In this document: piece after piece, positions 54,833 through 63,654 of the stretch | Layout of the letters: each line of letters opens with the position of its first letter | Position numbering within the stretch: the stretch's first letter is position 1 | DNA from: Ruegeria sp. HKCCD4315 | Lineage (GTDB): Bacteria; Pseudomonadota; Alphaproteobacteria; Rhodobacterales; Rhodobacteraceae | Assembly: GCF_013112245.1 (NCBI RefSeq) | Contig: NZ_WVRN01000002.1 | Span: 372,001-436,000, forward strand | Direction: 5' to 3' | Length of the DNA: 64,000 nt | Position numbers and translations under genes: made by a program | Notes under the pieces: model-generated | What the model saw: the letters and a program-made list of their open reading frames with translations, nothing else | Told to the model about the DNA's origin: nothing | Databases searched by the model: none

Positions 54833-55945
54833 CTACTCTGCGGCCAGTTCACCCGCTGGCACCAGAACCGCATTGCGGGTCTCGTATTCCAGCGTGATAG
54901 TCTGGCCGGTGTGGTCTTCAAAGGACTGTCCGAGGTTTGGCAGAGACACTTTGATCTCTTTGCCACCATCGCCTTCGGTGAAGATATTGAAGACGTTTCC
55001 TTCGAACTCCTCGTGCTTAACCCGGGCGGTCACGAAATGGTCCCCGGTGCTGCCATCCGGAGCGATGGTAAAGGCTTCTGGGCGCACGAACATCATTGCG
55101 TCGTCGCCTTCTTTCATCTTGCCCTGATTGGCTGTTGAAATGCGCGCCACCAGTTCGCCCGATCGGTTGGTCGCAATCAGCGCCTCATTTCCCATGACTT
55201 GTTTAATTTTACCGCGGAATACGTTGTTTTCGCCAACAAAAGAGGCGGCAAACGCGGTGTTCGGGTCGTTGTAAATAGTTTTGCCATCCGCAATCTGATC
55301 AATCACGCCTGCACGCATGACCGCGATGTTGTCCGACATGGTGAGCGCCTCACCCTGATCGTGGGTGATGTAGATAAAGGTGATGCCCACGCGCTGCTGA
55401 ATCTCACGCAGCTCGGTCCGCATGTGCTGACGCAGTTTCAGGTCCAGTGCCGACAGCGGCTCATCTAACAGCAAAACATCAGGCTCAGCGCAGAGCGCAC
55501 GAGCAATGGCCACACGTTGGCGTTGGCCACCGGACAGTTCGCTGGGCAGTTTGTCGCCCTGTCCCGGCAGCGCGATCATGTCCAGAAGCTCATCGGCTCG
55601 CTTACGACGTTCGGCTGCACTGGCGCCTTTAATTTCCATCGAAAAAGTAATGTTTTCCCACACTTTCATCAGCGGAAACAACGCCAGGTTCTGAAAGATC
55701 AACGCCGTGGGTCGCTTGTTAGGGCCGATGCCACGCATGTCATTGCCGCCGATCAGCACTTTGCCTTCACTGGGCTCCAGAAAACCTGAAACGGCGCGCA
55801 GGATCGTCGTTTTGCCACAGCCCGATGGCCCGAGAAACGAAAAGAAATCGCCCCCGTTGATGTTCACATTCGCGTCCCGCACAGCGACGAAATCACCAAA
55901 GCGGATCCACAGGTTTTCAAGATCGACGCCGACCCCTGCACTCAT
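54833..55945 (-). CDS. PotA-type ABC ATP-binding protein
   Basis: A protein of 370 residues from the ATG at 55945; the longer frame to 55987 lacks a ribosome site. Walker A GPSGCGKTT, signature LSGGQRQRVAIARA, Walker B LLLDEPLSALDLKLR, H-loop THDQGEALT, and a C-terminal TOBE domain. It powers the PotB/PotC-type permeases that follow. Confidence 0.88.
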   Translation of the reverse strand: MSAGVGVDLENLWIRFGDFVAVRDANVNINGGDFFSFLGPSGCGKTTILRAVSGFLEPSEGKVLIGGNDMRGIGPNKRPTALIFQNLALFPLMKVWENITFSMEIKGASAAERRKRADELLDMIALPGQGDKLPSELSGGQRQRVAIARALCAEPDVLLLDEPLSALDLKLRQHMRTELREIQQRVGITFIYITHDQGEALTMSDNIAVMRAGVIDQIADGKTIYNDPNTAFAASFVGENNVFRGKIKQVMGNEALIATNRSGELVARISTANQGKMKEGDDAMMFVRPEAFTIAPDGSTGDHFVTARVKHEEFEGNVFNIFTEGDGGKEIKVSLPNLGQSFEDHTGQTITLEYETRNAVLVPAGELAAE

Positions 55946-56022
55946 TTTAGGTATCTCCCTGAGGCGCGCATTGTCGTCACACCACATTGCTTTCCGTCAC
56001 GCCGGGACGGCGCGCAGATTGT

Positions 56023-56047
56023 GGCCCCCCGCGGTTTGCGGAGGGCC
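56023..56047 (-). other. GC-rich stem-loop between binding protein and ATPase genes
   Basis: GGCCCCCCGC and GCGGAGGGCC pair with one mismatch. On the gene strand no T-run follows (there is one on the other strand), so it is more likely an mRNA-stability or partial-termination element than a full terminator. Confidence 0.5.
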
Positions 56048-56061
56048 GTTTTTCTAAGCGG

Positions 56062-57186
56062 TTAAGCGCTTTTGAACTTGTTGACGAACTCGGTCCGTGT
56101 TTCAGCATACCAAGGCGCTTCGGCCGGCCACGGGTTGAGGTTGGCCAGCGAGTCCCCCGGATAGGCTTCGGCAAAGTTCTTCTTGTAAGTGTCGCCCGAA
56201 TATTGATCGGCACCCAGAACCGGCGAGTTGTAGCCGTGGCTGTCGATAGCAACACCAGCAGGTTTCGCCTGATAGGCAAAGTCAATGAATGCGTAGATCT
56301 GATCGATATTCGCAGCACCTGTTGGAATCGACATACCGTCAACCCAGGCCATCGCACCTTCGACAGGCGCCTGGTAGTGCACTGGCTCGCCGGCGGACTT
56401 CAGCGCCAGTGGCGGGCCGTCCCAAGTTTGGCCAACGATCACACCTTCGTTCAGCAGACCGTTCTTCTGCGTATCGGCGTCATTCCAGATCAATTTGATA
56501 CGATCCTTCCGCGCGATGCACCAGTCAGTGATCTGACCCCAGACCTTGCGCATTGTGTCTTCGTCACCATACGCAGCCCAGACCGAGCCCGGCTCCATTT
56601 CGCCAGAACGCTCCATGAACAGACCCGCACCCAGCATCATCGAATGCGCGCGACCCATTGTCTTGCCCGCGTTTTCTTCCGACCAGACATCGCCATAAGA
56701 CGGCGCATCACCTTCCGGCAGCCACAAATCGGTGCGATACGCGATGCCTTCTGTGCCCCAGATATGCGGCAGCCAATGCGCGCCTGATCCGCCGAAGTTC
56801 CAAGCGTCAGTACCGATCTTGGCCATTGCCGGGTTCACCAGATCAATCGGAACCTTGTTCATGTCAAAGGGTTGCAGCAGCTCCAAAGGTTCCCACTGCA
56901 AAGAGCGGTTGTTGGTGGGCGAGACAATGTCAAAGCCCTGGCCCTTGGTGGCCTTCATCTTGTTGATGATTTCTTCGTTCGAACCGATGCCGGTGTAGTT
57001 AACTTTGATGCCGGTCAGGGTCTGAAACTCTTCGATAAAGCTGGGTGGAAGATAGTCCGACCACATCAGAATGTTAATCTCACCCGAAGACGCCAGCGCG
57101 CTCTTGCTGTACAGCGGTGCCGCCAAAGCAGCTGCGCCCGCGCTTTTTAGCACCGAGCGTCTGGAAAGAGTCGATTTATCAGCCAT
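56062..57186 (-). CDS. PotD/PotF-type periplasmic binding protein with twin-arginine-like signal
   Basis: A protein of 374 residues. The N-terminus LSRRSVLKSAGAAALAAPLY resembles a Tat signal. The mature domain is of the spermidine/putrescine-binding type (INILMWSDYLPPSFIEEFQT; GFDIVSPTNNRSLQ; FIDFAYQAKPAGVAIDSHGY). Start supported by GGGAGAA just upstream. The genes after it complete the ABC system. The actual ligand (polyamine or another small molecule) is uncertain; placement between two galactosidase operons is suggestive only. Confidence 0.87.
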   Translation of the reverse strand: MADKSTLSRRSVLKSAGAAALAAPLYSKSALASSGEINILMWSDYLPPSFIEEFQTLTGIKVNYTGIGSNEEIINKMKATKGQGFDIVSPTNNRSLQWEPLELLQPFDMNKVPIDLVNPAMAKIGTDAWNFGGSGAHWLPHIWGTEGIAYRTDLWLPEGDAPSYGDVWSEENAGKTMGRAHSMMLGAGLFMERSGEMEPGSVWAAYGDEDTMRKVWGQITDWCIARKDRIKLIWNDADTQKNGLLNEGVIVGQTWDGPPLALKSAGEPVHYQAPVEGAMAWVDGMSIPTGAANIDQIYAFIDFAYQAKPAGVAIDSHGYNSPVLGADQYSGDTYKKNFAEAYPGDSLANLNPWPAEAPWYAETRTEFVNKFKSA

Positions 57187-57312
57187 TAGAATTCTCCCAT
57201 TGATGGACTGTTTTGTTTTTATTTTTTGTTTATAGGACTTTCCGTGTCAGTACGGCAGTCCAAAAGTGACAGTTTTTAGAAATCTTAAGTCCAGTTCCTT
57301 ACAAGAACACGT

Positions 57313-59298
57313 TCAGATTGTTCTTTTTGGTGTCACATCTTCTTGCCAAACAGCCAAATCCCTGGCGCCTACTGGGTCAGCGCCCAACAAAAATGTGCGG
57401 TGCTCTCCATCGGGCAAGTGTTTCGGAACGTCCCCAAAATTGAACGCAAATTGCAAGTTACCACGTCGGGTCATACGAATGTCAGGATCGCATTCCAAAG
57501 TGCTTATGCCAGCCCATTCCATTGCCTGTCGCAAAATGGACAAAAGCAATCTGTCGCGAGGGATCATGGCCAAATAGATCGCCCGGTCTGATCGAACGAC
57601 CGCGGGGCTTCCGTCGCAATAGGCGCTGTCAAAGCGGGCAAGAACGTATTCCTTGGTCTCGACAATCTCGCGCCATCCACAGAAAGCAAACCGTTGACCG
57701 TCGGCCAGTTGCACAGTCTCTTGCGCCAAATGTGGAAGAGACTCGACACGGGTCACACGAACTCCGGTCAGCGCGGCCAAAGCACCGGGTGCGAGGTTTT
57801 CTGGGGTATGCATCCAAGGCGTTTTGCTGCCGGACCGCGCCCCGATCACCAGTTTCGCACCCGAATCAGAAATTCTGGCGGCAAGGTTTGCACTGACAAT
57901 CATGCTCTGAGGAAGAAGGATCAGCGCGTAGCCATCCAAGTCATCTTCCGGCCCGAGGAAATCGACGTCTGCGCCAAGCTGGCGCAAGCCCGCATACCAT
58001 TCTCGGAAAATATGCGCGTTCGGAAAGTCCTCATCATGTGGCAGGATGTCCGCCGCCCAGATCGAACTATAGTCCAGCAGTATCGCCACCTTGGCTTTGC
58101 ACCGTTCAACGGGGGGCAGCGCGTTGCGATCTTTCACGATCTGAGCCAGTTCTGTTGCGGCTTGATCCGGGCTGTTATCTGAACGCAGCAAGGCAGTGTG
58201 GTATTGTTCCTGTGCAAGTTTTGCTTGCCGCCAGCGAAAGAACATAACCGCTTGCGCCCCATGAGCATAAGCCGCCCAAGTCCAAAGCCGCACCATACCC
58301 GCAGCCGGAGCAGGATTCTTAGCCGCCCAATCCACCGGCCCCGGTTGCTGCTCCAGAATCCACATCCGGCCACGTCCCTGACTGCGATACAGATCGCAAT
58401 GAAAGCCCTGATAATCTGGAGCACCTGTTCGCAGATAACGACGCTTTTCGTCATCGGATAAGGTTGAGCCCATCAGGTTCCCCAACGGATAGCTGTCGAA
58501 TCCGACAACATCCAAATCTGCAGCGACGGCATGGTGGTCAAACTCGAAACTGCCGGCCATGAAGTTGTGCGTGATCTCGCGGCCCGGAGCGTATTTCCGC
58601 AGAACGTCGACTTGCGCTTTGTTGAACAGACGTACCCTGTCTGAAGAATACCGCATGAAGTCCAGCGCTTGCGTCGGGTTCGGGGCAGCAACCAAGCCGA
58701 TTGGCAGCTCGATTTGCTCAAACGTAGAATAAAGCGATCCCCAAAACACTGTTCCCCATGTCTGATTCAACGCGTCGATAGTTCCGTATTGCTGTTCCAG
58801 CCAGCGCCGAAATCCGATGCGTGCCGCTTCTGAATAGCTAAGCACCGTACCGTGGTCATTGTATTCATTATCGATCTGCCAGGCGTGGACCTGAGGGTTT
58901 GTTCCATACCTGCGGGCATATTCGGTTGCGATCCGTTGGGCTTCGGACAAATAGATTTCGCTGGAAAAGCAGTAATGCCTGCGCGCGCCATATCCTCTGA
59001 CCCGACCGTCCGGCCCGACTGGCAGAATTTCGGGGTGCTCGTCGATCAGCCACTTTGGCGGGGCGGCCGTGGGGGTCGACATCATGACCTTCAGCCCGGC
59101 ATCCCCCAAAATTTCGACCACCTCATCCAACCAATCCCAACGGAATTGCCCGCGCGCGGGTTCGATCAGACCCCAGGTGAATTCGGCGATCCGCACCCAA
59201 TCCAACCCCATCTCGACCATGCGTTTGGCGTCGTCACGCCATTGGGATGGATCCCATTGCTCGGGGTAATAGCAAACCCCCAGTTCCAGCTTGCTCAT
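57313..59298 (-). CDS. GH42 beta-galactosidase (second copy)
   Basis: A protein of 661 residues, paralogous to the GH42 at 50682 but clearly diverged. Begins KLELGVCYYPEQWDPSQWRD; acid/base glutamate in QIDNEYNDHG and nucleophile in MWILEQQPGPVDW. No signal peptide. It overlaps the amino-acid-type permease gene by four bases and is the last gene of a LacI-controlled operon, so it probably acts on a galactoside different from that of the first copy. Confidence 0.9.
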   Translation of the reverse strand: MSKLELGVCYYPEQWDPSQWRDDAKRMVEMGLDWVRIAEFTWGLIEPARGQFRWDWLDEVVEILGDAGLKVMMSTPTAAPPKWLIDEHPEILPVGPDGRVRGYGARRHYCFSSEIYLSEAQRIATEYARRYGTNPQVHAWQIDNEYNDHGTVLSYSEAARIGFRRWLEQQYGTIDALNQTWGTVFWGSLYSTFEQIELPIGLVAAPNPTQALDFMRYSSDRVRLFNKAQVDVLRKYAPGREITHNFMAGSFEFDHHAVAADLDVVGFDSYPLGNLMGSTLSDDEKRRYLRTGAPDYQGFHCDLYRSQGRGRMWILEQQPGPVDWAAKNPAPAAGMVRLWTWAAYAHGAQAVMFFRWRQAKLAQEQYHTALLRSDNSPDQAATELAQIVKDRNALPPVERCKAKVAILLDYSSIWAADILPHDEDFPNAHIFREWYAGLRQLGADVDFLGPEDDLDGYALILLPQSMIVSANLAARISDSGAKLVIGARSGSKTPWMHTPENLAPGALAALTGVRVTRVESLPHLAQETVQLADGQRFAFCGWREIVETKEYVLARFDSAYCDGSPAVVRSDRAIYLAMIPRDRLLLSILRQAMEWAGISTLECDPDIRMTRRGNLQFAFNFGDVPKHLPDGEHRTFLLGADPVGARDLAVWQEDVTPKRTI

Positions 59299-60941
59299 CT
59301 ATCGTCCTTTGCGGTGCGCCGCTCGATCCACTTCAAGAAGCTGGCGCATCCCAATGTAATCACGACGTAAAGGATGGCCGCTGTGTTAAATGGGGCGAAC
59401 GGCAGGAAACTGGCGGCTTGAAACTCTCGCATTCTCTGGGTCATGTCCCGGACCGAAAGGATCGACAGCAAAGAGGTGTCCTTGATCATCGCAATGAATT
59501 CGTTACCCAAAGGCGGTGTCACAATCCGCAATGCCTGTGGCAGGACGATCAGCCGTGCAGTTTGCCACCGAGACAGCCCCAGAGAACTGCCCGCTTCCAA
59601 CTGTCCTTTAGGGATCGCCTCGATTCCAGATCGGAAGATCTCGGCCATATAGGCGGAATAACCCACCGAGATGGCGATGATCCCGCGTGTCATATTCGTC
59701 ATGTCTATGCCGCCCCCTGTGGCGTCCTTGACCGCACCGGCCAGCGGCAAACCTATGTAGAGAATGATCACCAGCATCGGGATGCCCCGGATGGTATCCA
59801 CAAAGAACTCGGCCCCGACGGCAAGCGGGTGCAATTTATGCTGCGCTCCGCCTATGGTCAGCGTTAAAAGCAGAAAGCCAAAAACTGCAAAAGCCAGCGC
59901 CGGATTGCGAAACTTGTCCGGCAAAAAGCTGGTTTGCCAGAGCACAGGATAACCCTGAGTATGCGCCTCAACCGGGACAAATGCCCCCGACACGCTGTCA
60001 ACGGTTTCTATTTGCTCAAGCGCCGCCGCTGCGTCTGTGGCGCTGCGAATGCGATAATTTTGTTCTCCGCCACCTTCGAATTCACCGAAACGGATAATGT
60101 CTGCCTGCGCCTGCGGGGTGCCGCGCACAATGGCAATGCGGGCGTCCGTGCTGCCAACAAGGACATAATTCACCTGTGGCTGCATGAAGAAGAAGGTCGA
60201 AACGCCCAAAAGACCCAAGCTTATCGCACCATAGACCATCGTTGTGCGCGCTTTGGGTTTGAATGACTGTAGCCCAACCCAGATAAGCCCAAGGATAGCG
60301 GCGAAGATATAAGCAAAGATCGCTGCGCGGAACGTGATCGCAACCCCGGTGGCGAATTGCCAATGGGCCATGAACATCAGGTAGAACAAAGAAGCTCCGG
60401 TCAGAACCTCAAACCCAATTTGCACGAAACTGCGCAATGGATTGGCCAGACGACCCGACACAAAGCACAGCGCGACGACAACCGCGTAGATCGCCAGCAA
60501 AATCTGTAAACCTGTCTGGACCTGATTTACCACTTCGGGGAACAGAACCCAGGTCTGGCTGGATCGGTCAATCAAAGTTGAAGTGTTTTCGTTAAGTGCA
60601 TGAAAAAACACTGACTCGGCGAAAGGTAAAAGAATCTGAGGCGCAACAAAGGAAAGGATCGACAGCCCGACCGCAACCGGAAATGCCGCTATTGCTGAGA
60701 CACGCAACCAGGCTGGCGCCTGCAACTGGAAACGAGAGTGGCGGGCGCAGAGATAGCCCAGGGTCGCCGTTGTCAGGATCAGCAAAAACCCGACAAAGAT
60801 AGGCCCCGCATTGTTGCCGATCCCCAGGATGGCAACCAGAGATCGCAAATACTTGGATGAGGTGGCAAACAGGTAAATGATGAACGGCGCGGCAGCGAGC
60901 AACACAAGGTTGCTCGGGCGGATCGAGCTCAGGCGCGACAT
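59295..60941 (-). CDS. Polar-amino-acid-type ABC permease with long N-terminal membrane region
   Basis: A protein of 548 residues. The last 220 residues are a HisM/GlnP-type permease domain (FFVDTIRGIPMLVIILYIGL; EAGSSLGLSRWQTARLIVLP). The first 300 contain additional helices and a periplasmic-looking segment (about 230-310), as in the larger AapQ/AapM-type permeases. It follows the type 3 binding protein. No matching amino-acid-type ATPase gene is in the window. Coupling of this permease type to a galactosidase gene is unusual. Confidence 0.83.
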   Translation of the reverse strand: MSRLSSIRPSNLVLLAAAPFIIYLFATSSKYLRSLVAILGIGNNAGPIFVGFLLILTTATLGYLCARHSRFQLQAPAWLRVSAIAAFPVAVGLSILSFVAPQILLPFAESVFFHALNENTSTLIDRSSQTWVLFPEVVNQVQTGLQILLAIYAVVVALCFVSGRLANPLRSFVQIGFEVLTGASLFYLMFMAHWQFATGVAITFRAAIFAYIFAAILGLIWVGLQSFKPKARTTMVYGAISLGLLGVSTFFFMQPQVNYVLVGSTDARIAIVRGTPQAQADIIRFGEFEGGGEQNYRIRSATDAAAALEQIETVDSVSGAFVPVEAHTQGYPVLWQTSFLPDKFRNPALAFAVFGFLLLTLTIGGAQHKLHPLAVGAEFFVDTIRGIPMLVIILYIGLPLAGAVKDATGGGIDMTNMTRGIIAISVGYSAYMAEIFRSGIEAIPKGQLEAGSSLGLSRWQTARLIVLPQALRIVTPPLGNEFIAMIKDTSLLSILSVRDMTQRMREFQAASFLPFAPFNTAAILYVVITLGCASFLKWIERRTAKDDR

Positions 60942-60963
60942 GGGGTTCTCCGCTAAGTCAAAA

Positions 60964-60988
60964 CCCCGGCGAATAAACTCCGCCGGGG
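60964..60988 (-). other. Stem-loop after the binding protein gene
   Basis: CCCCGGCG (60964-60971) and CGCCGGGG (60981-60988) form a perfect 8-bp stem followed on the gene strand by TTTT. A partial terminator or stabilising hairpin between the binding protein and permease genes. Confidence 0.55.
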
Positions 60989-61006
60989 CTGTAGGTGTTC
61001 AGAGGA

Positions 61007-61756
61007 TCAGTTGGTGCCCCAGTATTGGGCCATCAGCTTGTCCAGCGTGCCGTCTTCCTTGATGGCGGCGAGGCCAGTGTTGATTGCGTCGACGGTTGGG
61101 TCGCCTTCCTGAAAAACAATACCCAGCGGGTCGGACTGCAGACCGGTTATCCCGACCGTCAGTTCGCCAGCAAATTCCTGCTCGTATGCGGATGCAGATG
61201 TGCCATCGATAATCACACCCTGAACGTCTGCGTTTTGCAGCGCTAGAATGGCCGCCGAGAAGTTGTCATACAGGCTGACATTCTCACGGCCCACCAATTC
61301 TTCGGCCAGTTGCGCATTGGTCGTTCCGGTTTGTGCGGCAAGCTTCTGACCACCCGCCTTGAAATCGTCCAACGTCATGTCCTCGTTGTCGACCTGAAGC
61401 AGGATCGCCTGGCTGACAACGATGTATGGCTCGGAGAAATCCATTGTTTCTTCCCGCTCCGGCGTGATTGAGACGCCCGAAATCACCAGATCGAACTCGC
61501 CTTGCTGAAGGGCTGCAAAGATGCCATCCCACGCCGTGTTGACGAAGTTTGGAACGCAGTTCACGCGCTCGCAAATGGCGTTCATGACGTCAACGTCAAA
61601 GCCCACAATCTCACCGGTTGTTTCATCCACGGTTTCCATCGGCGGATAGGTCGCGTCCGTCCCGATCTTGAGCACGCGACCTTCCAGATCAGCGGCAAAC
61701 GCTGCGGGCGCTGTCATCGCGGCAAGCGTCGCCGCGGCAATTAGGTGTTTGAACAT
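61007..61756 (-). CDS. Periplasmic type 3 (amino-acid-type) binding protein
   Basis: A protein of 249 residues. Signal peptide (AAATLAAMTAPAAFA), then a SBP_bac_3 domain: LKIGTDATYPPMETVDETTG, FDVDVMNAICERVN, AWDGIFAALQQGEFDLVISG, MDFSEPYIV. The family usually binds polar amino acids, but members taking sugars or opines exist. Partner of the permease at 59295. It lies 22 bases after the LacI gene. Confidence 0.88.
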   Translation of the reverse strand: MFKHLIAAATLAAMTAPAAFAADLEGRVLKIGTDATYPPMETVDETTGEIVGFDVDVMNAICERVNCVPNFVNTAWDGIFAALQQGEFDLVISGVSITPEREETMDFSEPYIVVSQAILLQVDNEDMTLDDFKAGGQKLAAQTGTTNAQLAEELVGRENVSLYDNFSAAILALQNADVQGVIIDGTSASAYEQEFAGELTVGITGLQSDPLGIVFQEGDPTVDAINTGLAAIKEDGTLDKLMAQYWGTN

Positions 61757-61778
61757 GTTTGGTCTCTCCTCTGTTGGT

Positions 61779-62825
61779 CTAGGTTACTTGCGCATCTTGT
61801 GACGCAGGTGTGTCAGGTTGCCGCTCGATCAGTTTGGCCCTGATCTTTTTTTGAATCTCTGGCGGGTCAGCGCCGTCCAAGGCTTTCAGCATGAACTCTC
61901 CCAACAGGCGGCTCGTTTCACCAATGGGCAGGTAATAGGTGCTGGGCGGGGGCACAAAGTACTGGCTGAGTTTCAGGTCATCGTTTGAAATGACTACAAC
62001 GTCCTGCCCTACCCTCACTCCTGTTTTGGCTGCGGCTGACAAGGCGCCAAGGGTCATCGCCTCGTTAGCGCAAATTATAGCGCTTGGTGGGTTCGGCAGT
62101 TTCAATAGTGCCGAAAAGGAAACTTGGCCTGTCTCTGCTGTCGTTGGCCCGGTTTCTATCAGTGTCGGGTCGAAACCTACCCCTGCCTCTGACAAAGCAT
62201 CTGCATAACCCTTAAGTCGTTGTTGCGCATAGATCAGATCATCAGGAGGGTTGATCAATGCGATCCGAAGATGACCCAGGCGGATCAATCGCGCTGTCGC
62301 ATCGAAGGCAGCCGCCTGACTGTCGAGGTCTACATAGGCATGCGGCCGGGTACTGTCGCTCATACCATATGTGACGAAAGGGAATCTTTTGGCCTGCAAA
62401 TATGCGATGCGCGGGTCGTTCACACGGGTGCCCGAGAAGATCACGCCGTCGGCCAAACCCTCTTGCACGATTGAGCGCAAGGTCTCCAGCTCAGTGTCGC
62501 TTTCGCTGATGCTGAAAACGCTGAGTTGATAGCGCGACCCCTGAACCGCGCCTGAAATTCCGGCCAAAATACGCGTGAATTCTACGCCTTCCCATTCCTC
62601 GGCGGACTCTTCCGACACGCTCACCAATACCGCGATCCGATAGGATTTGTTGGTGCGCAGCTTGAGCCCATCCAGGTTGACGCGATAGCCTAAGGCGGCG
62701 GCGGCCTTTTGAACCTCCTCCCGCGTTTCTTGTTTCACTGACGGGGCATCCCGCAACGCGTTCGAGACTGTGCCAACAGAATAGCCTGTCTTCTTGGCAA
62801 TCGATTTGATCGTCGCCCGCGCCAT
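61779..62825 (-). CDS. LacI-family transcriptional regulator
   Basis: A protein of 348 residues. The N-terminal LacI helix-turn-helix (TIKSIAKKTGYSVGTVSNAL) and hinge precede a periplasmic-binding-like effector domain (YRIAVLVSVSEESAEEWEGV; DGVIFSGTRVNDPRIAYLQA; VVISNDDLKLSQYF). Its start overlaps the stop of the isomerase gene. A perfect palindrome at 63583-63598, just before the isomerase gene, is its likely operator, so it would control its own operon. Confidence 0.9.
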   Translation of the reverse strand: MARATIKSIAKKTGYSVGTVSNALRDAPSVKQETREEVQKAAAALGYRVNLDGLKLRTNKSYRIAVLVSVSEESAEEWEGVEFTRILAGISGAVQGSRYQLSVFSISESDTELETLRSIVQEGLADGVIFSGTRVNDPRIAYLQAKRFPFVTYGMSDSTRPHAYVDLDSQAAAFDATARLIRLGHLRIALINPPDDLIYAQQRLKGYADALSEAGVGFDPTLIETGPTTAETGQVSFSALLKLPNPPSAIICANEAMTLGALSAAAKTGVRVGQDVVVISNDDLKLSQYFVPPPSTYYLPIGETSRLLGEFMLKALDGADPPEIQKKIRAKLIERQPDTPASQDAQVT

Positions 62826-63574
62826 CAGGTGGCCCCGATCAGCTGTTCGGTCAGGAACATCCGCCCTGTGTTCAACGTGCGTCTGTGATTAGAACTTTCG
62901 TCATGTTCTACAAACAGATCGGTGCAGTTGCTGTGCGCGAGGGCATTTAATGTGGCACCCCAGTCCACAACGCCCTCACCCAGATCGCGCCAACATTCGT
63001 CACCTGTCCCAGCATCCGGATCGATGTCTTTTGCATGGACCGACAGGATTCGGTCCGCGTGGAGAGTGAGTGTTGCCGCAGGGTTCAGGCCAGCAGCTTG
63101 CAGCCAGCCGACATCCGGCTGCCAATAAACTTTCCCCTGAGCCAGTATTTGATCCAGAGGCGTTTCACCGGGGTTTCCCACCAAATCAAAATCATGATTG
63201 TGATAGGCAAGGCGGATGCCGTGTTCACTAAGCTGATCAGCCCATTCAGACAACTGGCCCGACACTGCCATCCATCCCCGGGCAGTGTCGGGCCGCACCT
63301 GGGGCGCCAGCCAAGGCATGACGGCCACCTGGCATTCCAAAAGACCCAGAACTTCGACGACCTCGTCGAAACGGGTGTCGAACTCTTCCCAGTCAAAATG
63401 CGCCGACCGAACATTTAAACCCGATTGATGAACAATGCGTGCCATCTGCCGCGGGCTGAGATCATGCAGGCCAGTGGTTTCGACATCAGTAAAACCGCAA
63501 GCTGCAACCAGACGCAGCTGATCTGACAGATCGCCACATTGCCGGACGGTATAAAGCTGGGCTGAAACTCTCAT
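62825..63574 (-). CDS. Sugar phosphate isomerase/epimerase-like TIM-barrel protein
   Basis: A protein of 249 residues of the AP-endonuclease-2-like TIM-barrel family. It has VSAQLYTVRQCGDLSDQLRL at the start and metal-site residues in HNHDFDL, QPDVGWL and LSVHAKDID and FVEHDES. Members isomerise or epimerise sugars or act as inosose dehydratases. First gene of the LacI-controlled operon. The substrate cannot be set from sequence. Confidence 0.8.
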   Translation of the reverse strand: MRVSAQLYTVRQCGDLSDQLRLVAACGFTDVETTGLHDLSPRQMARIVHQSGLNVRSAHFDWEEFDTRFDEVVEVLGLLECQVAVMPWLAPQVRPDTARGWMAVSGQLSEWADQLSEHGIRLAYHNHDFDLVGNPGETPLDQILAQGKVYWQPDVGWLQAAGLNPAATLTLHADRILSVHAKDIDPDAGTGDECWRDLGEGVVDWGATLNALAHSNCTDLFVEHDESSNHRRTLNTGRMFLTEQLIGAT

Positions 63575-63582
63575 TCACCACC

Positions 63583-63598
63583 ATTGAAACGTTTCAAT
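63583..63598. promoter_or_regulatory. Perfect 16-bp palindrome, candidate LacI operator
   Basis: ATTGAAACGTTTCAAT is fully symmetric with a central CG, the form of LacI/GalR-family operators, and lies nine bases before the start codon of the isomerase gene at 63574. Flanking CCACC and GGTGG extend the symmetry loosely. Confidence 0.75.
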
Positions 63599-63654
63599 TA
63601 TGGTGGAATACGAACTATCGCGTTGTCAAGCGTCGCGTTGAACGCCAGTTGCTA

